A stretch of DNA of 64,000 nucleotides from Closterium sp. Naga37s-1 (GCA_947471745.1 CANJKZ010001237.1:2586001-2650000), one strand, 5' to 3'; shown: positions 30,744 through 42,499, numbered from the stretch's first letter. Notes: generated by a model from the sequence alone, not told the origin. Program-made: numbers and translations.

Positions 30744-32165
30744 CTATAACTGTGACTGCAACTAGACAGACGGTGGACTCAGTAGGGGAGGAGAAGGACC
30801 AGTAGAGGGCGGGAGACCAAGAACCTGCTGAAGGAGCGGAACGTAGTACGGCCGCGGCCGCTCAGCACCTCCAGCTCCAACCCCCTCAGCAGGCCCAGTC
30901 CCAGCAGCTCCAGAACCTCCAGTACGAGCACCTCCAGGACGAGCGGCTCCAGTAGCTCCGGCAGCACCAGCAGCGCCAGCACCAGCAGCACCTCCAGCAA
31001 CGTCAGTAGCACCAGTACCTCCAGCAGCACCAGCACCAGCAGCACCTCCAGGAGCGCCAGTAGCTCCAGTACCAGCAGCACCTCCAGCAGCGTCAGCAGT
31101 ACCAGCACCTCCAGCAGCTGCAGCACCTCCAGCAGCGCCAGTAGCACCGCTAGCAGCAGCAGCACCTCCAGCAGCTCCAGCACCAACAGCACCTCCAGCA
31201 GCGCCAGCAGCACCGCCAGCAGCAGCAGCACCTCCAGCAGCACCAGCACCAGTAGTACCAACAGCACCGCCAGCAGCTCCAGCACCAGGGTCCTCGACGC
31301 GAGGAGCGCCACTCCGGAGACTGCAGTGCCGAGCGTACCACTCTCGGAGCTGCTGGGGAGAGGGCAGTGCCCGCCTAGGAGGGGAAGCACTAGCACCAGC
31401 TCCAGCAGCGCTCCTAGCTCCAGAAGCACCTCTCCTGAGGCTGCAGTACTGTAAGTACCACTCACGCAGCTGCTCTGAGGAGAGAGCTCCTCCAGGTGTA
31501 GCACTCCCAGACTCAGCACCCCCAGCCTCAGCACCTGCAGACTCAGCACCCGCAGGCTCCGCACCCCCAGGCTCAGCACCCCCAGACTCCGCACTCCCAG
31601 GCTCCGCACCCCCAGGCTCCGCACCCCCAGGCTCCGCACCCCCAGGCTCCGCACGCTCAGGCTCAGCACCCCTAGTAGGACGAGAGTCGACAGCTACCTC
31701 GACAGGCTCAACCGGGTCTACCTGGGACACACCTGAGGGAGCGGCACCCTGAGGGGGGAGGGGGTCTACCACAGCAGCACCTGGCGCGAGGAAGAGAGGC
31801 GGGGGGGGGGAGCGGGGCAGTGCGGTAGGGGAAGAGGCGGTAGTAGGGCACCGACTCGTCAAAAGTGACGTCCTGAGAGGGCAGGACACGGCGCGAGGTG
31901 GCGTGGTAAAACTGCCAACCAGACGCGTCCGGGACAAAGCCAAGGAAGACACAAGGAACAGCGCGGGAGGAGAGCTTGTCCGCGGACGTATCGCGGACAA
32001 AAGCTCGAGATCCCCAGACCCGGAAACGCGACGCATCGCCAACCTCCCCCGTCCACAGCAGTGTGGGCGAGGTCTCCAGCAAGGAGACACGGGGCCAGAG
32101 GTTGAGCTGATGCGCAGCGTACCGGACCGCAAACGGCCACAGAAAGTGGGGGGCAGCCGCATGGA
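30744..32165 (-). pseudogene. E7 integrase C-terminal part and Ala/Gly spacer, broken
   Basis: Stops at 30762-30764 and 30744-30746 replace two CAG Gln codons of the VQLQSQLQ stretch seen in E10. Upstream is a long Gly/Ala spacer (about 30880-31290), two LREWY modules (near 31330 and 31450) and GAEPG repeats (31500-31680). A run of 10 G at 31801-31810, against 9 in E10, is a +1 insertion. It restores the frame lost by the 1-nt deletion near 32226, so the integrase C-terminal part (PFAVRYAAHQLNLWP to YYRLFPYRTAP) reads only in a second frame (31708-32196). Confidence 0.93.
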
Positions 32166-34706
32166 TCAAGGAGGTACGAGCGACCTCCATGACCAAGCCA
32201 ATGCGGCGCTCAGCAACCCCATTCTGCGTGGAGAGGCCGGAAGCGTGAACGACTGGCGGATACCGTGCTCAGCACAGTAGACCGCCAAGAGGTCGGAGGA
32301 GAACTCGCCACCTCTGTCTGAGTGCAGACGCAGGACAGGAAAGTCCGAGTGGAAACGCTCGCTGAGCTGGAGACGAGAAGCGCGGATCCAAGGGATCAAA
32401 ACATCAGGGACCTCACCCCTGGTGCGCAAGGGGAAGACCGTGGTGTAGCGCGAGTAGTCGTCAACAACGATCAGGAAGTACCTCTCCTGACCCTGTCCAC
32501 GGACGCGGGCTGGGCCCCACACGTCCATGTGGAGCGTCTGCAAGGGAGCAGTCGTCGGGGGAAACGAGGAGGAGTGGGGAGCGGCGCGCTGCCGCCCCTC
32601 GACACAAGGAAGACAGGGAGGAGCAGGCGAGGGTGGGAGGGGAGGGAGTACCCGGGGAAGACCAGAGACAAGGTACCGTTTGTGCATGGCACGAAGGCGC
32701 TGCACTGACGGGTGACCAAGGCGGTGGTGCCAGAGGACAGTCTCGTGCGCCAGAGAGCGACACGAGCAGGGGGCAGACAGCTGACCTGACGCAGACGCAG
32801 ACGCAGCTACCTGAGGGGACTCAGTGGTCAGTGTGTACAGGTCCGACCCCGGCTGCCTAGTGAAGGTAGCCAGGTGACGGCCCGTCCGAGCACACGTGCA
32901 GTGTGTCACGCGCTCGTAGGCAGGGGTGAACTGGTGGACACCCCCGTCCTGGAGCGCACAACCCGCCACCAAGTTCGTAGAGAACGAGGGGAGGTGGAGA
33001 CCGGACAGTGTGCCCGACGGCACCGCAGGACAAGGAAGAACAGTGGAGGAGGTGGCAATGACCGGACCCCCAGAGGGGTCAGCAAGGGAGACAGCAACTG
33101 GCCGGGCAAGCTGCCCAAGGGCAGTGCGGTCACGAAAGAAACAGCGAGAAGCTCCTGAGTCTAGAGTGAAGGTGTGCAGTGCCTCAGTAGACTCAGTACC
33201 AGGGGGCGCAGACTCACTAGCACCTAGAGAAGCAGCCTCACCAGCACCTGGGGCAGCAGACACGCAAGCACCTAGAGCAGCAGCCTCACCAGCACCTGGG
33301 GCAGCAGACACGCAAGTACCTAGAGTGGCAGCCTCACTGGTGCGAATGTCCGGGTCGGGCGGAACACGCAGGTACTGATCACCCTCTCCACTAGTAGACA
33401 ACACATACATGGCAGTGAGAATAGCATCAAAGTCAAGAGCATAGATATCAATGTTCTTCCTCATCAGCTCAGCCCAGCGGGGCAGCTCAGTGGCAGCAGG
33501 GAACTGAGTGCGCCAAGCCTCGTCAAGGCGGGAGAAGCAGCGCTGCGTGGTGTGCGCCCTCCCACACGTCTGGCCAGTGCGGTCACCAGTGCGGATAACG
33601 TACGTGCAGCTAAGGCCACCCCCCCCCCCGTGCTGAGAGTACCACTCACGAAGCTCCTGGGAAGACGGAGTGTGCTGCTGGCTCTGGCCACCGCCAGTGC
33701 CTCCACGACCACCACCGCCTCCGCCACCACCTCGACCACCACCGTCTCTGCCGCCTCCGCGTCCACCGCCGCCCCAACCACCGCCCCCACCCCGGCCACC
33801 TCCTCCGCTGCTGCCGCCTCCACCCCCACCGCTGCCACTAGCCCCTCCAGCCCCGCCACCACCCCCACCGCCGCCACCGCCCCCACCACCACCTCCCCCG
33901 CCGTCACCTCCACCTCCCTTGCCCCCTTTGCCCTTGCCGCTGCGGCGCCAGCTCGGAGCGGACGCAGTCCCGACCTGCTCAGTACCAACTAGGTCGACAG
34001 CAGCAGCAGAGGCGACTGAGGGGAGAAGGGGGGAAGGGGAACACCCCTCGAAGAAAGGGGTGCGGGGGTCGCCACGAGAGGCAGCTACAGCGACTATGCT
34101 AGTCTCAGCTGCAAGCAGCTCCTTCTCGAGCAGGTCAACGGTGAGCTCAGTGGGGCAGCGAGCGAGGAAGTGGTCCCTGACTGCACGAAGAGAGTCAAGG
34201 AGACGGGTGACAAGGTGGTAGAGAGTGAGCCAAAGCGGGGGGGGGTGGGTGGCAAGAAACTCAGCGGGCATAGCGGCACGGAAGCGAGCCTCACTAGTGC
34301 GAAGGTGCGTGGTGAGGTCAGCTACTGTGGCGAAAGTGGACAGGTCTGGGAACAGGTAGGGGAGCGAGAGACGGCCTAGCGCAGCAGAGGCAGGTGAGGA
34401 GTAGCGTGCAACTACAGCAGTGTACAGTGCCTGCGCAGTTTTGTGCTGGCCAAAGTGCTCGCGCTCTTCTACCGGCAGGGAGTTGCGAATAGCAAAGCGA
34501 GCGTGGGCGTCACGAGTCTGCCACTGAGAGCGGGCAGTACTGTCAGCAGTAACAGCAGGAGCAGCAGCATTGCCTAGCGCGTGATCGTACAGCGAGATGT
34601 CCTCCTTGGCAGTGAGCTGGAGGAACAGGTGCAAGTCATCTAGCCAGGTGTCAAACTTCAGTGGGCGGCCCTCAGCATCGAAAGCGAGTACAGCAGGGCT
34701 AGCCAT
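32166..34706 (-). pseudogene. E7 gag-protease-integrase, frameshifted near the integrase Glu
   Basis: The start is MASPAVLAFDAEG at 34706, matching Gag starts of E5 and E9. Order: Gag core, glycine tract (about 33690-33930), SQELREWYSQH module, finger CTYVIRTG..CGRAHTTQRC, short ATLGACVSAAPGAGE repeats, protease DSGASRCFF, integrase zinc region HHRLGHP and CLPC, and core D (LHMDVWGP) and D (LHSDRGGEF). Just before the catalytic Glu, one base is missing in the codon for Gln of SPQQNG (near 32226), so the frame ends at 32166. Without the deletion QNGVAERR would be read. Confidence 0.94.
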
Positions 34707-34959
34707 AGTTGCAGTAAGAGCAGTAGTAACAGCAGGAACAGTAGCAGTAGTAGCAGCAGGCGAAACCCTAAAAGCAGCAGGCAGCACGACTCAGGTAGGG
34801 CGGCTCGGTCCAGAGGGGGCTGCTCAGTACGGGGAGGGCGGCGCGGCTCGGTTCGGGCGGCGCGGCTCGGCTCGGGCTGGGCGGCTCGGTTCGGGCGGCT
34901 CGGTTCTGGCGGGGCCGTGGCTGTCGCGTGCGGGGCTGCCGGGGCTGCTAGGTGGGGCG

Positions 34960-35385
34960 CGCGCGGGGTCGACGGGGCCGACGGGGCCTCTAGGTGGGGC
35001 GCGTGCGGGGTCGACGGGGCCGAGAGGGGCCGCTAAGGGGCGGCGCGCGGGGTCGACGGGGCCGAGAGGGGCCGCTAAGGGGCGGCGCGCGGGGTCGACG
35101 GGGCCGTAAGGGGCCGCAAAGGGGCGGCGCGCGGAGTCGACGGGGCCGTAAGGGGCCGCTAAGGGGCTGCGCGCGGGGTCGACGGGGCCGTGAGGGGCCG
35201 CTAGGGGGCGGCGCGCGGGGTCGACGGGGCCGTAAGGGGCCGCTAAGGGGCGGCGCGTGGGGTCGACGGGGCCGTGAGGGGCCGCTAAGGGGCGGCGCGC
35301 GGGGTCGACGAGGCCGTAAGGGGCCGCTAAGGGGCAGCTCGCGGGGCCGACGGGGCCGCTAAGGGGCGGGTCGCGGGTCGCGGGG
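34960..35385 (-). repeat. E7 leader minisatellite, 42-bp unit
   Basis: About ten units of 42 bp built on GGGGTCGACGGGGCCG plus GGGCCGCTAAGGGGCGGCGC. The spacing of GGTCGACG is exactly 42 at 35051, 35093 and 35135. It lies between primer site and gag on the minus strand. Confidence 0.9.
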
Positions 35386-35526
35386 CCTTACAGGGCCGCT
35401 AAGGAGGGGCGCACGAGGGCGCTGGGGGGAGGCGCTCGAGGGCGCTCCGACAGTAGGGCGCACGAGGGCGCTAGTAGGCAGTCAGTAGTGGTGGGCCCTA
35501 AAAAAATCGGTCCTAGCGGAGGACCT

Positions 35527-35538
35527 TCTCTGAAACCA
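35527..35538 (-). promoter_or_regulatory. E7 primer binding site
   Basis: The minus strand reads TGGTTTCAGAGA, two mismatches to the initiator-Met tRNA site, directly inside the 5' LTR. Confidence 0.82.
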
Positions 35539-35670
35539 TGTCAGAATGAAAGAAACAGGAATGGTTGAACTAGCAGAAAGTTGGGTACAAGTAGTGAAAC
35601 CCTAAAGTGTTGTACCCCATATTGACTACCCCACTACAGCCTAAACAAGCTATAGCATATAAGTTTGACA
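35539..35670 (-). repeat. E7 5' LTR (132 bp, right copy)
   Basis: Identical to 28195-28326. Followed by CTCTG and the resumed E5 spacer (GPTRGLTERRE). Confidence 0.97.
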
Positions 35671-37889
35671 CTCTGGGCCGACTAGAGGTCTTACGGAGCG
35701 TCGTGAGCCTGAGTCTCGTCCTGCGTCGCCTGTTCGCACTGTTCGCACTGGTCGTGTTCCGCGTCCGCGTCCTCCTGCTGTCCCAGGCACGCACCAGATG
35801 CCACTCCGTCCTTCCACTGCTGCACAGCATGTCCCTCTGCCGTCTCCTCATGTGTCCACTCTTCCTGACGTTCCTAACCCGCCGTGCGACCTTGCACGTG
35901 CTGCCAGTCCTACTGTCACACGTCTTCTAGCCACTGTTGGCACTGACCCTTCGTTTGAGTCCACTGCTGTGTCTGCCCTAGTTGCTGAGCTGGTTGACTT
36001 TGCTGCCGCCTGTCGTCTCGACTACGCCGCTAGTCTTGTTGCTGAGTCTGAGTCTGTCTGTCCTCCGTCCGTCGGGGGTGAGTGTGCTCTTGGCACGGAC
36101 GTCCTTGAGGACAGACACGAGGACTTTGAGTGTTTTGCAGCTGCTGTACCTCATCTCGTGTCCATGCTGATTGCACCTGAGGGAGACCCGGATGCACCAG
36201 ACATCCCGACCCCGCGCTCTTACGCAGAGGCGATAGAGGGTCCCTACTCCTCTCAGTGGCAGACAGCCATGGACGCAGAGATGGCATCCTGGAAGTCCAC
36301 AGGCACTTACGTTGACGAGGTTCCCCCACCTGGGGCGAACATCGTCAGTGGCATGTGGATTTTCAGGGTGAAGCGGCCGCCGGGTTCTCCGCCTGTCTTC
36401 AAGGCGCGTTACGTTGCACGAGGCTTCAGTCAGCGAGAGGGAGTTGACTTATTCCAGACCTTCTCCCCTACCCTGAAGATGACCACTCTTCGGGTGCTGC
36501 TGCACGTTGCCGCGCAGCGTGACTACGAGCTTCACTCTCTTGACTTCAGCACAGCCTTCCTATAGGGCAGCCTGCACGAGGAGATCTGGCTGCGCCGCCC
36601 ACCTGGCTTCACTGGGTCGTTTCCTGCGGGTACCCAGTGGAGCCTCCGGCGGCCAGTCTACGGTCTCCGCCAGGCGCCTCGCGAGTGGCACGACACACTG
36701 AGGACGACTCTTGCGGCTCCTGGGTTTGCTCCTTCCACTGCTGACCCGTCGCTGTTTCTACGCACCGACACTTCGCTGCCGCCGTTCTACATCCTCGTGT
36801 ACGTTGACGACTTGGTCTTTACCACTGCTAACACTACTGGACTGGCCCTAGTGAAGTCGGAGCTGCAGAAGAGACACACGTGCACAGACCTGGGTGAGCT
36901 GCGCAGCTATCTTGGCTTGCAGATCACCCCGGGACAGAGCACGGCGCACCATTACCTTGACTCAGTCACACATGGTGCAGCAGGTCCTTCAGCGCTTCGG
37001 CTTCGAGTACTCCTCGCCACAGGCCAATCTTCTGCCTACTGGTCACTCGCTCTCAGCTCTGCCTTCGGATGAGTCCGTAGAGCCGAGTGGCCCGTATCCA
37101 AAGCTTGTGGGCTGCCTCATGTACCTGATGACCTGCACTCGACCTGACCTTGCTTACCCTCTTAGCATCCTGGCTCGCTACGTTGCGCCCGCGAGACACC
37201 GACCAGAGCACTGGAAGGCCGCTAAGAGGGTGATGCGCTACTTGTGCAGTACGTCGGGCATGGGGCTCGTGCTTGGAGGACGGGCTCGAGTTGTCCTCAC
37301 TGGTCACGCAGACGCTTCTTGGGTTGACGACTTGGCTACGCAGCGATCGTCACAGGGATACACCTTCAGCCTTGGCTCCCGCTCTGTTTCGTGGCGGTCT
37401 ACCCGCTCGTCTTCTGTTCTCAGCTCCACTTGTGAGGCTGAGATCTACGCAGGGGCCATGGCTGCATAGGAGTTACGCTGGCTCACCTACCTGCTGACCG
37501 AATTGGGCGAGCCGCCTTGTTCTCCTCCAGTTCTGTATGTCGACAACAAGGCCATGATTGCCTTGTGGCAGGAGCACAGATTGGAGCACAGAACGAAGCA
37601 CATCGCTCTGCGCTACTTCCTTGCTCGAAAGTTGCAGCAGCGTGGTCAGCTTCATCTTGTTTACATGGCCTCTCAGGCCAACACTGCTGATAACTTCACC
37701 AAGGCACTTCAGCCTTGTGATCATCAGCGTTTCTGTACTGTTCTAGGCCTTGTGCCTTTTGGCCTCACTTGCTCACTTCTTGACTTTGCTTGTACTGTGA
37801 TCTATATACATATACCTGCATGCTTACACTTGCTAGGTTGTGATCACTGTACTGTTTGTTCTCCTTTATATAACTCTGCATGTGGATAG
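35671..37889 (+). pseudogene. E5 reverse transcriptase and RNase H, degenerate
   Basis: It resumes after E7 with GPTRGLTERRE. The RT N-terminal half is open to TAG at 36563-36565 (Gln in STAFLQG of relatives). Then come VYGLRQAPREW and YVDDLVFTTAN, an extra C near 36930 that shifts the frame, RNase H GHADASWVDD and CEAEIYAGAMAA, and TAG at 37467-37469 (again Gln). The last part has YVDNKAMIAL, and the natural end is altered (VPFGLTC where E10 has VPTLPHL), so the frame runs on to 37889. Confidence 0.93.
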
Positions 37890-37975
37890 GCGTTGTGGCC
37901 ATTTGCTTGTGCTCGAACTGCGTGATGACGTTGTGATCCACCCTGAGCTTGACCTTGCTTCGTTCTCTTGCTTGT

Positions 37976-37996
37976 CCCCCACTTTGCCTATGGGGG
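37976..37996 (+). promoter_or_regulatory. E5 polypurine tract in a hairpin
   Basis: CCCCCA, nine bases, TGGGGG: the same 6-bp stem as in E1, two bases before the LTR. Confidence 0.75.
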
Positions 37997-37998
37997 TG

Positions 37999-38131
37999 TG
38001 TCATAACTATACATTTATATGCTCTAGGCTGTAGTGGGGCACTCCTTATGGGGTGCAGCCCAAATTAGGTTTTGCTATACAAACCCTGTACTGCTGTCAT
38101 TCTAGTCATTCCTTCTTTCCTATTTCTAACA
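37999..38131 (+). repeat. E5 3' LTR (133 bp)
   Basis: It starts TGTCATAACT and ends TTCTAACA. Four substitutions separate it from the 5' LTR. TCCTT follows. Confidence 0.95.
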
Positions 38132-38136
38132 TCCTT

Positions 38137-39148
38137 GCCACGCCTGCGTGGTCTCCTTGTGTCTGGTCTCCCCAGGTCCCTGCCCCCGCTTCCGAGGTCG
38201 CTTGCACCGCCCTGCCTTCCCTGCGTCGAGGGGCGGCAGCGCGCCGCTCCTCACTCCTCCTCGTTTCCTCCTACCACTGCTCCTCTGCAGACCCTCCACA
38301 TGGACTTGTGGGGCCCCGCCCGCGTCACTGGACAGGGTGGTGAACGCTACTTTCTGCTGGTTGTAGACGATTACACGCGCTACACCACGGTCTTCCCCTT
38401 GCAGAGCAAGGCGGATGTCCGCGGTGTCTTGATCCGCTGGATCCGCGCTGTCCGTCTCCAGCTTCGCGCTCAGTTCCGGCAGGACCTCCCAGTCCTGCTG
38501 GTGCACTCTGACCGAGGTGGTGGATTTTCCTCCCGCCTCCTCGAGGACTTCTGTGGTGCTGAGGGCATCGTCCAGTCGTTCATGCTTCCGGCCTCTCCGC
38601 AGCAGAATGGGATTGCTGAGCGCCGCATTGGCCTGGTCATGGAGGTTGCTCGCACCTCCATGATCCATGCGGCTGCTCCCCATTTTCTGTGGCCATTTGC
38701 GGTCCGATACGCCGCGCATCAGCTCAACCTCTGGCCCCGTGTCTCCCACCCGGAGACCTCACCTACTCTGCGGTCGACGGGCGATGTTGGCGATGTGTCG
38801 GAATTTCGGGTCTAGGGTTCCCTCTCTCTTGACCACGATCTGCCCGCGGGCAAGCTCTCTACGCGCACTCTTCGGTGCGTGTTCCTTGGCTTTCCCACTG
38901 ACGCACCGCCCTGGCAGTTTTACCACCCAGGCTCTCATCGTGTGCTGTCCTCCCGCGACGTCACTTTTGACGAGTCAGTCTGCTTCTACCGTCTTCACCC
39001 CCACCGCAGTTCACCGGTACCCCTCCCGCCTCTCTCCCTGGTTGTCGACCCCCCCCCCCCCCCCCCCCCCCCCCGCGTAGCCCCCCTCCCTCCTCCCGGT
39101 CCTGCTCCCTCAGGTGTGTCTCAGGTAGACCCACCCCCCTTGGTTTAG
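38137..39148 (+). pseudogene. E3 integrase, broken
   Basis: It continues the zinc region cut by E5 (LPRLRGLLVSGLPR, CLPC). The core has D (LHMDLWGP), D (VHSDRGGGF, with Gly where relatives have Glu) and E (QNGIAERR), so the three catalytic acids remain. TAG at about 38813-38815 replaces the Trp of FRVWGS. The C-terminal part reads CVFLGFPTDAPPWQFYHPG to CFYRLHPHRS and runs into a 26-C tract at 39049-39074. Confidence 0.9.
39049..39074 (+). repeat. Run of 26 C
   Basis: An uninterrupted C homopolymer in the proline-rich end of E3 integrase, the position where relatives carry 9-10 C. Its length may be unstable or misread. Confidence 0.9.
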
Positions 39149-39151
39149 CCT

Positions 39152-40492
39152 TTGGAGGTCTCCTCTGACACCTCTGGCCCAGCTGAGGGGGGTGACCCGA
39201 CTGCTGCCGACACCGTGGCCCCTCGCAGCTCTGCGCGCATGGCGGTCCGTCCTGGTTTTCCGCCTCAACTGTCTTCACCGCCTCTGCAGCCCGTCGCTGT
39301 GGACTCTGGTGTTGCTGGAGGTGGTGACACTGGGGGTGCGGACTCTGGGGGTGCTTGCTCTGGGGGTGCTGAGTGTCCTACGGGTACAGGAGGTGCTGGA
39401 GGTGCTGCTGCTGGAGGTGCTGCAGTTGGAGGTGCTGGTGGTGCTGGTGCTGGTGGTACTGGTGTACGGCGGCAGGAGACTCCCTCGCCGGAGCGGCTTC
39501 GCAAGTGGGCTGTCCAATGTGGCAGCCCCGGTGGCGGCGCTGGACGTGCTGGAGCTAGAGGTATTGGCGGTACTGGACCTGGAGGTGCTGGTGCTGGATG
39601 CACTGGTGCTACTGGAGGTACTGGCGGTACTGGTGCTGTGGGTGCTGTTGAGGGTGGTACTGGTTCCCGTCGGCAGGGGCTTCTCTCGCCGGAGCGGCTT
39701 CGAGAGTGGGCTGTCTTGTGGGGCAGCCCCGGGGGCGGAGCTGGACGTACTGGAGCAGGAGGTACAGGAGGTACTGGCCCTGGAGGTGCTAGTGCTGTTG
39801 TTCCTGGAGTTGGAGGTACTGGAGGTGCTGACACTGGAGGTGCTGACACTGGAGGTGCTACTGGAGGTACTGGAGTTGGTGGTGCTAGTCGAGAGGAGTC
39901 GCCCTCGCTGCAGCATCTTCGCGAGTGGGCCGTCCGTTGGGACAGTCCCGGTGGTGGAGCTGGAGGTACTGGTTCTGGGGGTGCTGTTCCTATTGGAGCT
40001 CGAGGTTCTGGGGGTGTGCCTACTCAGCCGCAGCCGTGTGTGCTTAGTCACCTTCTCAGTCTCCCATCTGCTGCTACTGAGTTCCCGGTTGCTGGTACTA
40101 CTCCTCCGTTACTGTTCCCACCGACTGACCAGTCTGCGCCACAGTTACTGCCTGACTCCCCACTGCCTGCTCCTGCTCCGTACACTGACGTGACAGACTC
40201 CCAGACAGAGACTAGAGAGCCTGGTTCTCGTGCTTCCACACCTGTTCGTGCTCGTTGTGTTGCCCGTCCTCGTGCTCCCGCTGTGCCAGGCACTCACCAT
40301 ATGGCACTTTATCCTTCCTCTGTTCCACAGCATGTTGTACTGCCATCACCTCCCACATCTTCTCTTCTGCTCGTTCCTGACCCTGAGTCTGACCTTGTCC
40401 GTACTGCCAGTCTGACTGTCACTCATCTCCTTGCCACAGTTGTGACTGACCCTTCCTTTGAGTCTGCTGCTGCGTCTGCCTTAGTTGCTTAG
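39152..40492 (+). pseudogene. E3 integrase-RT spacer with three LREW modules
   Basis: An open frame of 446 codons made of Gly/Ala/Thr repeats (GGTGAGG, GADTGGA). It contains three copies of the module, SPERLRKWAVQCGSPGGGAG, SPERLREWAVLWGS and SLQHLREWAVRWDS, spaced about 210-220 bases apart (near 39487, 39688, 39907), each followed by a Gly-rich stretch. It ends in the conserved Ser/Pro part and SALVA, then TAG at 40490-40492. I know of no assigned function for this spacer. Confidence 0.85.
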
Positions 40493-42268
40493 CTTGTTGA
40501 CTTTGCTGCTTGACTATGCTGCGAGTCTTGTTTTTTACTCTTCCTGTCCTCCGTCCGTCGGGGGTGAGCTTGCCCTTGGCTGTGACGTCCTTGAGGACAG
40601 GCAGTTTGAGCTGGAGTGCCTAGCGGCCGCTGCACCTCATCTCGCGTCCACGCTACTTTGCCCTGAGGGAGACCCGGATGCACTGGACATCCCGACCCGT
40701 GTTCTTACGCAAACGTGATCACGGGTCCGTACTCCTCTCAGTGGCAGATAGCCATGGACGCAGAGATGGCTTCCTGGAAGTCCACAGGCACCTACGTCGA
40801 TGCAGTTCCCCCACCTGGGGCGAACATAGTCGATGGCATGTGGATTTTCATGGTGAAGCTACAGTCGGGTTCTCCGCCTGCCTTCAAGGCGCGTTACGTT
40901 GCACGAGGCTTCAGTCAGCGTGAGGGGGTCGACTTCTTCCAGACCTTCTCCCCCACCCGGAAGATGACCACTCTTCGGGTGCTACTGCACGTTGCAGCAC
41001 AGCGCGACTACGAGCTGCACTCCCTCGACTTCTCGACAGCCTTCCTGCAGGGCAACCTTCACGAGGCTATCTAGTTGCGCCGCCCACCTGGCTTCACTGG
41101 GTCGTTTCCTGGGGGTGCCCAATGGAGTCTCCGGCGACCAGTCTATGGCCTACGATAGGCGCCCCGCGAGTGGCACGACACACTGAGGACGACACTTGCG
41201 GCTCTTGGATTCGCTCCCTCGATTGCTGACCCTTCGATGTTTCTGCGCACAGACACTTCTTTGCCGCCGTTCTACGTTCTCATGTACGTTGACGACTTGG
41301 TTTTTGCTACTGCTGACATTGAGGCTCTTGCCTTAGTGAAGGCGGAGCTGCAGGAGAGACACACCTGCACTGACATGGGTGAGCTGCGGAGCTATCTTGG
41401 CTTGCAGATCACCCGGGACAGAGCACGCCGCACCATCACCCTGACTCAGTCACACATGGTGCAGCAGATCCTTCACCTCTTCGACTTCTCGTGGTCCTCG
41501 CCACAGCCCACTCCTCTGGCTACCGGCCACTCGCTCTCAGCTCCACCTTCGGACGAGTCCGTAGAGCTGAGTGGTCCGTACCTAGACCTTGTGGGTTGCC
41601 TCATGTACCTGACAACGTGCACACGACCTGACCTCGCGTACCAGCTCAGCCTACTGGCTCGCTACGTGGCTCCCGGTAGACACCGAAAGGTGCACTGGGA
41701 AGCTGCGAAGAGGGTATTGCGTTACTTGTGCAGTACATCGGGCATGGGGCTCGTACTTGGAGGACGGGGTTCAGTTGTTCTCACCGGTCACTCAGACGTT
41801 TGTTGGGCTGACGACCAGACGACTCACCAGTCGACACAGGGGTACAGTTTCAGCCTCGGCACTGGTTCAGTCTCGTAGAGGTCCACTCGGTTTTCTTCTG
41901 TACTTAGTTCCAGCTGTGAGGCCGAGATCTACGCTGAGGCTATGGCTGCACAGGAGCTCCGGTGGCTGACCTACCTGCTGACCGACTTGGGTGAGCGGCC
42001 TCGTTCTCCTCCAGTTCTGTACGTCGACAACAAGGTCATGATTGCCTTGTGTCAGGACCAGAGAGTGGAGCACAGAACGAAGCACATTGCTCTCCGTTAC
42101 TTCCTCACGCGAGAGCTGCAGTAGCGTGGTCAGCTTCGTCTTGCTTACGTGGCCACACAGGCCAACACTGCTGATGTTCTCACCAAGGCCCTTAGGTCTG
42201 GTGATCATCAGCGTTTCTGCACTGCTCTTGGGCTTCTGCTCACTCTCCCTCACCTGCTTGTCTCTTGA
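40493..42268 (+). pseudogene. E3 reverse transcriptase and RNase H, degenerate
   Basis: RT and RNase H are readable in pieces with YVDDLVFATAD intact (near 41285). Stops: 41072-41074 (Trp of EIW), 41156-41158 (Gln of LRQAP), about 41876-41878 (Trp of VSWRS) and 42122-42124 (Gln of LQQRG). A small deletion near 40515 and a frameshift near 40700 break the RT N-terminal part. RNase H carries GHSDVCWADD (Ala to Val next to the first Asp), CEAEIYAEAMA and YVDNKVMIAL. The natural stop is near 42266. Confidence 0.92.
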
Positions 42269-42499
42269 TCTTGCCTTGTCCTTGTTGTACACTAATATAT
42301 ATAACTATACATGCATGCTTACACTTGCTAGGTTGTGATCAGTGTACTGCTCTTGCTATTATAAACTCTGTTTGTGAACTGGCCTTGTGGCCACTTGCTT
42401 GTGCTCGGAATGCGTGGTGATCTTGAGATCCACCCTGAGCTTTGCTTTGCTTTGCTTCTTCTCTTGAGTGGTCTTGTGACCATTGCTTGCTCTGGCTAT

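Larger units (their letters stand above)
28195..35670 (-). mobile_element. E7: complete Ty1/copia retrotransposon with identical LTRs
   Basis: It is 7,476 bp long. The two 132-bp LTRs are identical base for base, and CTCTG duplications flank it (28190-28194, 35671-35675). It is therefore the youngest insertion whose both ends are visible. The gene order is normal, but the coding frame has two compensating 1-nt indels in integrase and two Gln-to-stop changes upstream of RT. Confidence 0.98.
22074..38131 (+). mobile_element. E5: Ty1/copia retrotransposon carrying E6 and E7
   Basis: It is bounded by 133-bp LTRs (22074-22206 and 37999-38131, 4 differences, 3.0%) and by TCCTT duplications (22069-22073, 38132-38136). 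Its own length is about 7.1 kb. E6 interrupts protease and E7 interrupts the spacer upstream of RT. It is closest to E1 and E10. It is inactive, with several stops and frameshifts. Confidence 0.96.
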
